A stretch of 64,000 nt of DNA from Ideonella_A sp963843805 (lineage in GTDB: Bacteria > Pseudomonadota > Gammaproteobacteria > Burkholderiales > Burkholderiaceae_C): the NCBI GenBank assembly GCA_963843805.1, contig CAWJLY010000001.1, positions 558,001-622,000 on the forward strand, in the 5' to 3' direction. Shown here one piece after another: positions 8,464 to 18,502 of this stretch (position 1 is its first letter; each line of letters starts with the position of its first letter). The translations under genes were made by a program, and so were the position numbers. The notes below the pieces were generated by a model. It was not told where the DNA came from. It saw nothing but the letters and a program-made list of their open reading frames with translations, and searched no databases.

Positions 8464-9266
8464 GTGCTTCCCGCAAATGGGCCGTCGTCGGCAGCGTGGC
8501 CGGAGGCTTGCTCGCGATGGCCATCTTCGCGCCGGCAAGTTGGCTTGCGACGGCAGTCAACTCGGCCAGTGAAGGTCGGCTGTTGCTTGCCGAGTCGCGC
8601 GGCACGGTATGGAACGGCAGCGCAGTCGTCGTCCTGACCGGCGGGCCCGACAGCCGCGATGCCAGCGCCCTGCCCGGCCGCCTGAGCTGGCAGATGCGGC
8701 CGAGCCTGCACGCCGGCGCCGGTCTTGCGCTCGGTCTGACGCAGCCGTGTTGCATCCCGAACCCGGCAACTGTCTATCTGCGCCCGGGTCTGGGGCGCTT
8801 GCAGTTCGAACTTCCGCGCTCGAGCGACTGGTTGGCGAATGTGCCGACCCGTTGGCTGGCCGGACTGGGAACGCCGTGGAATACGCTCGAACTCGGCGGC
8901 AACCTGCAACTGCGATCCGACGGGCTCCTGCTCGAAACGATTGAAGGCCGCTGGCGCGTGGCAGGATCGGCTGCAGTCGAACTGCATGGACTGTCCTCGC
9001 GTCTGTCGACGCTGCCCACCCTCGGCAGCTACCGGATGGATTTGCGCGCCGACCCGGCGGCAGCGGGCGTGCCCGGTGCGGCGCTGTCGTTGTCGACGCT
9101 CGACGGCGCCTTGCGCCTGAGTGCAGCCGGGCGCTGGGATGGCACCGGGCTGCGCCTGCGTGGCGAAGCCAGCGCTGCCACTCCGGGCGACGAGGCGGTG
9201 CTCGGCAATCTCCTGAATATCATCGGCCGCCGCCAAGGCGCGCGGTCCGTCATTTCGATCGGATGA
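8460..9266 (+). CDS. gspN: Type II secretion protein GspN
   Basis: Accessory inner-membrane protein found in a subset of type II systems. The 268-residue product begins with one membrane helix (WAVVGSVAGGLLAMAIFAPA), and then has the family features NSASEGRLLLAESRGTVWNG, LPGRLSWQMRP and LGTPWNTLELGGNLQL. The rest is periplasmic and predicted beta-rich. It overlaps gspM and gspD by four bases on each side (ATGA). Its role in secretion is less well defined than that of the other Gsp proteins. Confidence 0.87.
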   Translation: MSASRKWAVVGSVAGGLLAMAIFAPASWLATAVNSASEGRLLLAESRGTVWNGSAVVVLTGGPDSRDASALPGRLSWQMRPSLHAGAGLALGLTQPCCIPNPATVYLRPGLGRLQFELPRSSDWLANVPTRWLAGLGTPWNTLELGGNLQLRSDGLLLETIEGRWRVAGSAAVELHGLSSRLSTLPTLGSYRMDLRADPAAAGVPGAALSLSTLDGALRLSAAGRWDGTGLRLRGEASAATPGDEAVLGNLLNIIGRRQGARSVISIG

Positions 9267-11388
9267 ACATGCAAAACCCCGGGCATCCCATGCAGCGCAG
9301 CTTGGCCGCGGGTCTGGCAGCCGTGATGCTGCTGACCTTGCCGCCGCTGTCGCTGGCCCAGACAACTGCCGACTCGGCCGGATCCGGTTCCCGGTTTCGC
9401 GGTGAACCCGTCACCTTGAACTTTGTCAACGCCGAGATCGATGGTGTCAGCCGGGCGATGTCGGCAATTCTGCGGCGTCAGATCCTGGTCGATCCGCGCG
9501 TCAAGGGTCAGATCACGCTTTACAGCGAGCGCGCCGTTCGACCCGACGAGGCCTATCGCAACTACCTGGCGGCGTTGCGCGGGCTCGGCTTCACGGTGGT
9601 CGAGGTCGGCAACCTGTTGAAGGTGGTTCCCGAGGCCGATGCCAAATTGCAGACCGGCACCGTGTCGATCGGCGAAACCGTCTCGCGCCGCGGTGATCAG
9701 GTGCTGACGCAGATCTTCAAGCTCGATCACGAAAACGCCAACAACCTGGTGCCGGTGCTTGCGACCGCTGATCAGCCCGAACAACACCATCAATGCGGCG
9801 GCAGGCAGCAATACGCTGGTCATCACCGACTACGCCGACAACCTGCAGCGAATTGCCAAGATCATTGCCGCGATGGATACACCGAGCAGTGGTGATGTCG
9901 AGGTGATTCAGCTGCAGCATGCAGTGGCTGCCGACATCGCCACGCTGGTGCAGCGGATCGGCGACAGCGTGGCCACACCCGGCGTGCCCGGGGCAGTCGG
10001 CGGAGCCCTGCAGGTTGTTGTCGACCCACGCAGCAACTCGCTGCTGATCAAGGCGCCGACACCGGCCAGGCTGGCCAACGTACGAGCGCTCGTCAGGCAG
10101 CTCGATCGACCTTTGCAGGGCGGTGCAGCGCTGGGCAATGTCTGGGTCATTCACTTGAAGAATGCCGACGCGGTCAAGCTGGCGACGGTGCTGCGTGCCG
10201 CGTTCACGTCCGGCGGCGGCGGCGCGGGCAGCGGCGGCCCGACCACGTCCAGCACGTCACTTCCGGCAAATCCTGCGGGCAACCCGCTGGGCGGAATATC
10301 GGCGAGCAGCGCTGCTGCTGCCACGCCGGTTGGCGCCTCGCCATCGCCGTCGACCGGCGGCTTCGTGCAGGCCGACCCGGCAACCAATTCGCTGGTCATC
10401 ACCGCGCCCGAGCCGCTGTACCGACAGATCAGGGCAATGGTCGAACAGCTCGACTCGCGACGTGCGCAGATCTATATCGAAAGCATGATCGTCGAGGTTT
10501 CCGGCGGCGACGACGCCGATTTCGGCTTCCAGTGGCAGGGCTTGATCGGCAAGAAAGGCGACAACACCGGCCTCGTCATCGGCACCAATTCGTCGATCGG
10601 CGGGCCGAGCATCATCGATCTGGCGCAGACGGTGGCCGGTGTCGGAACCACCGTGCCCGGAGCCGGCCTGAATATCGGCCTGGTGCAGAAATTTCGCCGG
10701 CGCCTACACACTCGGCGCGATTGCGCGCGTCCTGCAGAGCCAGGCCAATACCAACATCATCTCGACCCCGAATCTGGTGACACTCGACAACGAAGAAGCG
10801 AAGATCATCGTCGGCAGCAATGTGCCGTTCATCACTGGTCAATTCACCAATACCGGCACCGCGACGACCAGCCCGTTCCAGACCATCGAGCGCAAGGACG
10901 TGGGCATCACCTTGCGGATCCGCCCACAAGTCGGCGAAGGTGGCACGGTGCGGATGACGCTGTTCCAGGAATCGTCGAGCCTGAGCAGCACGACCGCGCC
11001 CGGCACCAGCAACGCCGGCCCGTCGACCGACAAGCGGTCGATCGAATCGACGGTCGTTGTCGACGACGGCCAGATCCTGGTGCTCGGTGGCTTGATCGAG
11101 GACCGCTACACCGACAACAAGTCGAAGGTGCCGTTGCTCGGCGACATACCGTATGTCGGCGCGCTGTTCCGCAGCGAAAGTCGCACCAAGAAGCGGACCA
11201 ACCTGATGGTTTTCCTGCGCCCGATCGTGATGCGCGACGCCGAGACAGCCGAACGGATTTCGATCGACCGTTACGACAAGATCCGCGCGTTTCAACAAGA
11301 TGGTCAACCGAAGGACAGCCCTTTGTTGCCAATCAAGGCGTCGCCGGTACTGCCCCCGTTCACCACGCCGCCGACGCGGCTCCGATGA
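9263..11388 (+). CDS. gspD: Type II secretion secretin GspD, frame broken twice
   Basis: Outer-membrane channel of the secretion system. A signal peptide (MLLTLPPLSLAQ) is followed by the N0 domain (VTLNFVNAEIDGVSRAMSA), N1-N3 repeats with NTINAAAGSNTLVITDYADN and VDPRSNSLLIKAP, a Gly/Ser-rich insertion in N3, and the secretin core with VLQSQANTNIISTPNLVTLD, VPFITGQF, VVVDDGQILVLGGLIEDRY and VPLLGDIPYVGALFRS. Frame breaks at about 9759 (CTTGCGACC for CTGCGACC) and 10689 (AAATTTC for AATTTC) are each one extra base in a short run. The stop at 11388 follows a Pro-rich tail. A further indel near 11340 would extend the tail to 11471 (PMRVAPPPPQPLNPL), so the exact C-terminus is uncertain. Confidence 0.92.
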
Positions 11389-11522
11389 CGGCGCCGATGC
11401 GCGTTGCACCGCCGCCGCCGCAGCCTTTGAACCCCTTGCCCGAGCCCAGACCCGGACAGGCCGTGCGGTGACCAACCGCCTGCCGTCCGTCGCCGATCGC
11501 ACCCCCGGATTGAGGGCAACTG

Positions 11523-12946
11523 ATGTCGAGCCGCCATCCCCTGCCCTACGGCTTTGCTCGCGCGAACTCGCTGCTGCTCGAGGACGACGGCGATCGCCTG
11601 GTTCTGTGGGCGCCCGAGAACGCCAGCCTGCCGGCGTTGTCGGAGGTGCTGCGCAACTACCGGATCGACCGCATCGAGCACGAATCCGCGGCAACACTGG
11701 GCCAGCGCATCGCCTCGGCCTATGCCGGCAGCGAATCGAGCGCCGCCACGGTGATCGGCGAAGTCGAAAGCGCCGTCGACCTGACGCGGATGATGCAGGA
11801 GTTGCCCGCGGTCGAGGACCTGCTGGAAGCTGCCAACGATGCGCCGATCATCCGCATGCTCAATGCCTTGCTGACGCAGGCGGCCAAGGACGGCGCCAGC
11901 GACATCCACATCGAGCCCTACGAGCGCAGCAGTGCGGTGCGCTTTCGCGTCGACGGCAAGCTGCGCGAAGTGGTGCAGCCGAACAAGGCGCTGCACGCCG
12001 CGCTGATCTCGCGACTGAAGATCATGGCCGAGCTCGACATTGCCGAGCGCCGCCTGCCGCAGGACGGCCGCATTTCGCTGCGCATCGGCGGCCGGGCAGT
12101 CGACGTGCGGGTCTCGACGCTGCCATCGGCGCATGGCGAACGCGCCGTGCTGCGACTGCTCGACAAGGGCGAGGCGAAATTCTCGCTCGAAAGCCTGGGC
12201 ATGAGCGGCGAGGTGCTGCGTCGCTTCGACCGCCTGATCCAGCAGCCGCACGGCATCGTGCTGGTCACCGGACCGACCGGCTCGGGCAAGACGACCACGC
12301 TGTATGCATCGCTCGGCCGCATCGATACCGGATCGATCAATGTTCTGACAGTCGAGGATCCGGTCGAATACGAACTGCCGGGGATCGGCCAGACGCAGGT
12401 CAATCCGAAGATCGACCTGACGTTTGCGAAGGCGCTGCGCGCGATCCTGCGCCAGGATCCCGACGTCATCATGATCGGCGAGATCCGCGACTACGAAACC
12501 GCGCAGATCGCGATCCAGGCCTCGCTGACCGGCCACCTCGTGCTGGCCACGCTGCACACCAATGATGCGCCGAGCGCCGTCACGCGCCTGACCGACATGG
12601 GCGTCGAGCCGTTCCTGCTCAGCTCGAGCCTGCTCGGCGCATTGGCGCAGCGGCTGGTGCGCAAGCTGTGCACCGACTTGCCGCCGGCGCGACGATGCAA
12701 GGCCGGTATCACCCGGTCGGTTGCGCCGCATGTGCACAAAGCGGCTACAAGGGCCGCACCGGGGTCTACGAACTGATGGTGGCCGACGACGCCGTTCGCG
12801 GCCTGATTCACGGCCAGGCCGCCGAGTCCGATCTGATCGCCTGTGCGCGCCGCGGCGGCATGAAATCGATGCGCGAGGATGGCGAACGGCTGGTGCACGA
12901 TGGCATCACCTCGGCCGAAGAAGTGATCCGGGTCACGCGCGAATAG
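11523..12946 (+). CDS. gspE: Type II secretion ATPase GspE, one frame break
   Basis: Hexameric cytoplasmic ATPase that powers pseudopilus assembly. It has an N-terminal GspL-binding region, then the bilobed RecA-like core with SDIHIEPYERSSAVRFRVDG, Walker A GPTGSGKTT, the Asp box IGEIRDYETAQIA with Walker B just before it, and the His box HLVLATLHTNDAPSAV. Near 12690 the frame shifts inside the tetracysteine zinc domain: CTDL in one frame continues as HPVGCAACAQSGYKGRTGVY in another. The stop is directly followed by the ATG of gspF. About 474 residues after correcting the indel. Confidence 0.93.
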
Positions 12947-14161
12947 ATGCCGGCCTATCGCTACGAGGCACTCGACGCTTCCGGCAAGACGTCGACCGGC
13001 CTGCTCGAGGCCGACAACGCCCGCGCCGCCCGCGCACAGTTGCGCGCGCAATTGCTGGTGCCGATGGACGTCAAGCCGGTGGCGTCGACTGGCACGCAGA
13101 CCACCGGCTGGCAGCTCACCCGTCGGGTCTTCAATTCGACCAGCCTGACCGTCTGGACACGGCAGCTCGCCGGCCTGGTCGGCAGCGGTCTGCCGCTGGA
13201 GCGCGCATTGACCGCGCTCGGCGACGAGGCCGAAGACAAGCGCCAGCGCGAACTGCTGGCGCACCTGCGCGCCGAGGTGAACGGCGGCTCGACCTTTGCG
13301 CGTGCGCTGGCGACGGCGCCGCGCGAGTTCGACGAGGTCTATCGCGGCGTGGTGGCTGCCGGCGAGCAAAGTGGTGCCCTCGGGCAGGTGCTGGAGCGTC
13401 TGGCCGACGACCTCGAAGAACGCCAGGAATTGCGTGCCAAGTTGATCGGCGCGACCCTTTACCCGGCAATCGTCTCGCTGATCGCGATCGTCATCGTGGT
13501 CTTTCTGGTCACTTATGTGGTGCCGCAGGTTGCATCGGTATTCACCAGTTCGAAGCGCGCACTGCCGACACTGACGGTGGCCATGCTGGCCATCAGCGCG
13601 TTCTTGCGCAACTACGGCTGGCTGCTGGTGCTCGGCCTGATCGCCGGCACGACAAGCCTGATGCTGATGCTGCGCAATCCGGCATTCAGGCTGCGCTTCG
13701 ATGCCGCCTGGCTCCGGCTGCCGCTGATCGGCCGGCTGGCCCGCGGCTACAACGCCGCCCGCTTTGCCGGTACGCTGGCGATGCTGGCTGGTGCCGGCGT
13801 GCCGATCCTGAAGGCGCTGCAGGCAGCGGCCGAAACCTTGTCGAACCGCGCCATGCAGGCCGACGCGATGGAGGCACTGGTGCTGGTTCGTGAAGGTGCG
13901 CCGCTGGCGTCCGCACTGGCCGGGAAGAAGCGGTTTCCAGGGCTGCTGGCGATGTTTTCACGCCTGGGCGAGCAGACCGGCCAGTTGCCACGCATGCTCG
14001 ATCGCGCGGCCAGGCAGTTGTCAGCCGACGTGCAGCGGCGCGCGCTGCAGATGGCGACCATTCTTGAGCCGCTGTTGATCGTTGCGATGGGTGGCGTGGT
14101 GATGTTGATCGTGCTGGCGGTGTTGTTGCCGATCATTCAGCTCAATACGTGGGTCAAATAA
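12947..14161 (+). CDS. gspF: Type II secretion platform protein GspF
   Basis: Polytopic inner-membrane protein of the assembly platform, 404 residues, which is the normal length. It begins MPAYRYEALDASGKTSTGLL and has two copies of the GspF/PilC domain. Signatures include LTVWTRQLAGLVGSGLPLER, LYPAIVSLIAIVIVVFLVTY, GRLARGYNAARFAGTLAML and RALQMATILEPLLIVAMGG. Three membrane spans are visible. Last gene of the gsp cluster. No prepilin peptidase (gspO/pilD) occurs in the window, so processing must use one encoded elsewhere. Confidence 0.95.
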   Translation: MPAYRYEALDASGKTSTGLLEADNARAARAQLRAQLLVPMDVKPVASTGTQTTGWQLTRRVFNSTSLTVWTRQLAGLVGSGLPLERALTALGDEAEDKRQRELLAHLRAEVNGGSTFARALATAPREFDEVYRGVVAAGEQSGALGQVLERLADDLEERQELRAKLIGATLYPAIVSLIAIVIVVFLVTYVVPQVASVFTSSKRALPTLTVAMLAISAFLRNYGWLLVLGLIAGTTSLMLMLRNPAFRLRFDAAWLRLPLIGRLARGYNAARFAGTLAMLAGAGVPILKALQAAAETLSNRAMQADAMEALVLVREGAPLASALAGKKRFPGLLAMFSRLGEQTGQLPRMLDRAARQLSADVQRRALQMATILEPLLIVAMGGVVMLIVLAVLLPIIQLNTWVK

Positions 14162-14169
14162 GGCCCCCC

Positions 14170-14372
14170 AGTCGCTGCGCTCCTGCCCCCAAGGGGCGCC
14201 ACCCATCGGGCCGGCAGAGCCGGACCCTTGGGCGTGGCTTGAGGGGGGCGTCGCTGCGCTTGCCCTGCGGGGTCGGCGTCGCTGCGCTTGCCTGCGAGGT
14301 GGGCGTCGCTGCGCTTGCCTTGCGAGGGGGCGTCGCTGCGCTTGCCTCGAGGGGGCGCGCTGCGCTTGCGGG
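14170..14372. repeat. 27-bp tandem repeat array
   Basis: In the 410-bp gap between gspF and the next gene, a unit beginning GGCGTCGCTGCGCTTGCC starts at 14247, 14275, 14302 and 14329, with a degenerate fifth copy near 14354. The period is 25-28 bp, and only the last 8-10 bp of each unit vary. A related partial copy lies at about 14170. On the minus strand it would read as a repeated GKRSDA peptide, but nothing suggests that this is translated. The rest of the gap (14373-14571) shows no gene. Confidence 0.85.
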
Positions 14373-14571
14373 GAGCTGAGGGGCGGGGTGGCATGTGAAA
14401 TGCATGAGGGGTTGTCAACGAACCGGGGTGCTTATCGGTTGATTGGAAAAGGCGCGATACTGGTTCAATGTAGAGGTGGTTTTCGGCATTTGGAGGTCTG
14501 ATGGCTTTCAGGGTCAGTGAGACGAGTTGGTTTTGGGCGGCGTGCTTGCGGGCAAGTCGACGGGGGCTGCC

Positions 14572-15520
14572 ATGTCGATAACGCTGGCGGCTTATCACCA
14601 GATCTACGACACCTCGAATGTCGAACGGGCGCTCGGGCAGTTGCCGGAGGACTCGAGAGCGCTGGCCAGGCTGTACGAGAAGATGATCGAGCGCGGCGGC
14701 GAGCGCTTCGTCAGCAAACCGTCGGTGGTTCCGGATGTGGCGGCGTTGCGCGAGCAGTCGCCCAATTTCGGCGAGGTGATCGACGAGGTGCTTGCGCGAG
14801 ATCGCATTGGTCGTCGATACCGACGATCCATTGGAGTTGACGCCGATCCTGCTGGTCGGTGATCCCGGCGTCGGCAAGACCCGATTTGCCCGCGGACTGG
14901 CGGCAATTCTCGGCACCAGCAACGTGACCATCAGTCTGGCGCAGACGACCGCCGGCTGGATCGTCGGCGGATCGGCCGCGACCTGGCAGGGCGCCAAACC
15001 CGGCAAGGTCTTCGAGACCCTGCTGCACGGCGAGCACTCGAATCCGGTCGTCACGATCGACGAGATCGACAAGGCATCGCGCGGCCAATACGATCCGCTG
15101 GGCGCGTTCTATGCCCTGCTCGAACGCGATACCGCGAGCGAATTCGTCGATGAATATGTCGACCTGCCGGTCGATGCCTCGCGAATCGTCTGGATTGCCA
15201 CCGCCAACGATGCCCGGGCGATCCCTGAACCGATCGTCAGTCGCATGCGCGTCATCGAGGTGCGGTCGCCGACGCGCGAAGAGGCCCGGCAGATCGCCGC
15301 CGCAATCTATCGCGAGCAGCGTGCGGCGCATCGCTGGGGTGACCGCTTCGAGCCGGAGCCAGGCGATGCGGTGCTGGATGCGCTGGTCGGCGTGTCACCG
15401 CGCGAGCTTGGCCATCTGCTGCGCTCCGCGTTTGGAGCGGCCAAGCTGGCCGGGCGTGGCGAGTTGAGCGTCGAAGACCTCGGCGTACAGAAGCGCGGAC
15501 GGCCAAGAATCGGCTTTTGA
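14572..15520 (+). CDS. Lon-like AAA ATPase without protease domain, one frame break
   Basis: AAA-type ATPase. Visible motifs: Walker A GDPGVGKTRFARGLA, the Lon-like segment ISLAQTTAGWIVGGSAATWQ followed by GAKPGKVFETLLHGEHSNPV, Walker B VTIDEIDKA, sensor 1 WIATANDARAIPEPIVSRM with an arginine finger region, and a C-terminal lid. The sequence resembles the ATPase domain of Lon, but the gene ends after the lid, so no Ser-Lys protease domain is present. An N-terminal 75-residue helical part (MSITLAAYHQIYDTSNVERA) precedes it. The frame changes near 14795. The substrate is unknown; a remodelling role is inferred from the fold only. Confidence 0.75.
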
Positions 15521-15536
15521 TCCGCATCAGTCCGGA

Positions 15537-17672
15537 TCAGGCCTCGAAATCGTCGACCTGGATCACCTTGTCAGCGGCCTGCAGATAAGCGAGGGCAGCC
15601 GCCGGATCGCTCGACGCGGCAGCTGCTGCGGCCAGCGAGCGGGTACGTCGCAACGAGCGGTTGAGCTCGGGCAATTCGTCGATGATCGGCCGGCTCAGTT
15701 CAAGCGCCGCCATCAGATCGAGCAAACCGCCACTTTTCGGCATTCCCATGTCAGGGCATAAAGCGGCGATGAGTCCTGGATCGTTTCGCAGGGATTCGGC
15801 GAGACCCAGCAGGCAGGCATCATCGATCGCCCGCAGTTGACCGGTGCCGCCGCGCAATGCGGGTGACAACAGGGCGACCGGCCAGGACGGCAGGTTGTCG
15901 TGCAGGTCATGCAAGGTGGCAGCAGCTACCGCAAGTTGATGCCGGATGGCCGCGCGCGCAAGCGGCAACATGTCGGCACGGGCCTCGGCCTCGTATCGCC
16001 AGACGCTGGCAGCGGCCAGGTACAAGGCGGACAGCACGTCACCGAGCCGGGCCGAAAGAAGTTCAAGCCGTTTCAGCTTGCCGCCCAGCAGGCCCATCGC
16101 CAGATCGGCGGTCAGCGCGAATTGCGCCGACAGCCTGGCGATCAACGCCGCCTCGGCATGCAGATCGCCCGGTGGCGTGCCGATCACCGCCGCGCCAAAC
16201 AGTCCCCGACCGATGTTTTTCATCACGTGCCCGAGGTGGGCGATCAAGGCCTCACCGAGCGCCTGTGCATCGTCGGCCTGCACGGCGGCCATTTCGGCCA
16301 GCACATGCGGATGACAGCGGACCGCGCCCTGGCCGAAGATGATCAAGGCACGCGTCAGCAAATTGGCACCTTCGACAGTGATCGCAATCGGCGCATGGCG
16401 GTAGGCCACACCGAGCAGATTGCCCGGCCCCCGACTGATTCCCTTGCCGCCCAGAATGTCCATGCCGTCGATGACGGCACGCCGGCCGGCCTCGGTCAGG
16501 TGCACTTTCAGGATCGCGCTGGCAACACTCGGCTGCTCACCGGCATCGAGCGCGGCCGCCGTATAGCGGCGAGCCGCATCACTTGCATACAGCTCGAGCG
16601 CCATCCTGGCGATGATCGCCGCAATGGCATGAAAGCGGCCAATCGGCAAGCCGAACTGTTCGCGGATCCGGCCGTATCCGTTGACCACGAACAGGCTGCT
16701 CTGCTGCAGCGCCGAACCCAGCGCGGGCAGCGAGATCGCGCGTCCGGCGGCCAGGCTTTCCATCAGCATTCGCCAACCCTGGCCGACGCGTGCTTCGCCA
16801 CCGATGATCCAGTCCATCGGCACAAAGACCTGCGTCCCCCTGACCGGACCGTTCATGAATGCCGAGTTCATCGGCAGATGGCGGCGGCCGATGAGCATCC
16901 CCGGCGTCGGCACCGGAATCAGCGCGCAGGTGATGCCGAGCATCTGCCGGCCTTCAGGCAAGCTGTCGTCGCAGGCCTGGAACGCCAGGCCGACCACCGT
17001 GGCAACCGGCGCCAACGTGATGTACCGTTTGTCGAAATCGACCAGAAAGCCACGCACCATGCGGCCGTCGATCTCACGCTCGGTCAAGACGCCGAGATCG
17101 GGAATCGACGCCGCATCCGATCCGGCATAGGGCGATGTCAGGCCGAAACAAGGCAGTTCTTGCCCGTCGGCCAGGCGCGGCAGATAGTGGTTCTTTTGCG
17201 CGTCGCTGCCGTAGTGAAGCAGCAATTCGGCCGGGCCCAGCGAATTCGGGACCATCACCGTGACCGCCGTGGCGACATTGACGGTGGCGATTCGCGTCAC
17301 CACTGCGGCATGCGCAAAATGCCCGAAGCCCAGGCCACCGAAGGCCTTCGGAATGATCATTCCAAAGAACTTCTTCTCGCGTAGATATTGCCAGACTTCC
17401 GGCGGCAGATCGCGGGCTTCGTCGATCTCGAAATCATCGAGCATGGCATTCAACACGCGAACCTCGGTGTCGATAAAAGCCTGTTCTTCGTCCGTCAGGC
17501 GGTTCGGCCCGCGCGAGCGCAACGAATCGAAATCGGGCCTGCCGGCAAACAACTCGCCCTCAAAGCCGACCGTTCCGGCTTCGAGCGCAGCGCGTTCGGT
17601 GTCGCCCATTGCCGGCAGGGCCTTCGCAAATGGCCCCATCGCTGCACGGCCGATCATTGATGCAAGGCTCAT
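15537..17672 (-). CDS. fadE: Acyl-CoA dehydrogenase FadE-type
   Basis: FAD-dependent enzyme for the first step of fatty acid beta-oxidation. The 711-residue protein has the acyl-CoA dehydrogenase core (LPPEVWQYLREKKFFGMIIP, PCFGLTSPYAGSDAASIPD, GKGISRGPGNLLGVAYR) and the long C-terminal domain (RLSAQFALTADLAMGLLGGK, LELLSARLGDVLSALYLA) that marks FadE-type enzymes. It is shorter than the enteric enzyme (about 815 residues) because the N-terminal membrane region is missing; the frame upstream of 17672 is open but has no membrane-like sequence. The start MSLASMIGRAAMGPFAKA at 17672 was chosen as the first Met before recognisable sequence; MIG at 17657 is an alternative. It lies beyond pqiC on the same strand after about 95 bp. 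Confidence 0.9.
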   Translation of the reverse strand: MSLASMIGRAAMGPFAKALPAMGDTERAALEAGTVGFEGELFAGRPDFDSLRSRGPNRLTDEEQAFIDTEVRVLNAMLDDFEIDEARDLPPEVWQYLREKKFFGMIIPKAFGGLGFGHFAHAAVVTRIATVNVATAVTVMVPNSLGPAELLLHYGSDAQKNHYLPRLADGQELPCFGLTSPYAGSDAASIPDLGVLTEREIDGRMVRGFLVDFDKRYITLAPVATVVGLAFQACDDSLPEGRQMLGITCALIPVPTPGMLIGRRHLPMNSAFMNGPVRGTQVFVPMDWIIGGEARVGQGWRMLMESLAAGRAISLPALGSALQQSSLFVVNGYGRIREQFGLPIGRFHAIAAIIARMALELYASDAARRYTAAALDAGEQPSVASAILKVHLTEAGRRAVIDGMDILGGKGISRGPGNLLGVAYRHAPIAITVEGANLLTRALIIFGQGAVRCHPHVLAEMAAVQADDAQALGEALIAHLGHVMKNIGRGLFGAAVIGTPPGDLHAEAALIARLSAQFALTADLAMGLLGGKLKRLELLSARLGDVLSALYLAAASVWRYEAEARADMLPLARAAIRHQLAVAAATLHDLHDNLPSWPVALLSPALRGGTGQLRAIDDACLLGLAESLRNDPGLIAALCPDMGMPKSGGLLDLMAALELSRPIIDELPELNRSLRRTRSLAAAAAASSDPAAALAYLQAADKVIQVDDFEA

Positions 17673-17767
17673 CGCTATCCCGTGTTGGAGAGGTGCCTGC
17701 AGCGTGCGCCGTTCGGCTCGATTAAGCAAGGCCGAACCGCCGCGGCCGGCCTGCGCAGAGACGATGC

Positions 17768-18502
17768 TCAGCCGGTCGGGCCTGCCGGACCACAGGCTTG
17801 GACGCCGCTGTCCGGGCTGGCGCGCAATTGCGCGCCGATCTGGTCGGCAAGCTGCTGGACGGCGCTGCGGTAGGCATCGGCAATCGGCAAGCTGCCCTGG
17901 CCGCGTACCGCCTCGACGATGCGCAGGCTGCAGGCTACGTTGGCCGATCGGGCCAGCGGCGCCAGCAGGCTCCAGCGCACCTCCAACTGGATATCGATGG
18001 CCGGCCGAGCGTCCATGCGCAATACCTCCAGCACCAGCCGCCACGCGGCGCCTTGCGGCACGGTCGACTGGCTGGCAGGCAAGGCGCCGTCAACCACATT
18101 CCAGCGCGATGACAGGCGCGCCCGCAAAGCCGCCTTCAGTTCGTCAGCCAGCGGCGCCGCCCAGCGGTCTTGTTCAAGCATCTGCAAGCTGTCATCGGCT
18201 CGGCGCACCAGCCATTGCGGCTGGTCAATTGCGGCGGGAACCTGGATGGGTGCGATGACGAGATGAGCGGGTGGGCCGGCCATGGCGGTCGCGCCCGCAG
18301 GGGAAAAACTGGCTTGCGAACCGACCAGGCTGTGCAGACGCAGAGTCGGCGCCGCAGTCGAGCAGGCCATCACCATCGCCGCGGCAACAACTGCAATCCA
18401 ACCGGTCAGCCCGTGCGCGGAACTCCCTCGGCGATCGACCGGCGTAGCTGCGCGGCACGCGGTGCAATCAGCCCGCGCCGGGTGGTCGGTCATGGTTGTC
18501 AT
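17768..18502 (-). CDS. pqiC: ABC-type transport auxiliary lipoprotein PqiC
   Basis: Outer-membrane lipoprotein partner of the PqiB MCE tunnel, which links the inner and outer membranes for lipid movement. A basic N-terminus is followed by a hydrophobic stretch (WIAVVAAAMVMACSTAAP) with a lipobox-like MVMAC, so the mature protein starts at that Cys. The body matches the family in VIAPIQVPAAIDQPQWLVRR and in RWAAPLADELKAALRARLSS. 244 residues. The ATG overlaps the pqiB stop (ATGA), placing it in the pqi operon. Confidence 0.85.
   Translation of the reverse strand: MTTMTDHPARADCTACRAATPVDRRGSSAHGLTGWIAVVAAAMVMACSTAAPTLRLHSLVGSQASFSPAGATAMAGPPAHLVIAPIQVPAAIDQPQWLVRRADDSLQMLEQDRWAAPLADELKAALRARLSSRWNVVDGALPASQSTVPQGAAWRLVLEVLRMDARPAIDIQLEVRWSLLAPLARSANVACSLRIVEAVRGQGSLPIADAYRSAVQQLADQIGAQLRASPDSGVQACGPAGPTG

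Noticed and set aside
14241..14372. 27-bp repeats read as a CRISPR array
   Set aside because: Units are directly tandem with 8-10 bp variable ends, no spacers of constant length, no palindromic repeat and no cas genes.
14137..15072. Minus-strand ORF of 311 codons with GKRSDA repeats
   Set aside because: It is antisense to the AAA ATPase and the repeats come from the 27-bp DNA array; no start signal or family features.
15900..17384. Plus-strand ORF of 494 codons
   Set aside because: Exact antisense of fadE; long shadow frames are expected in GC-rich genes, and its product is unlike any family.
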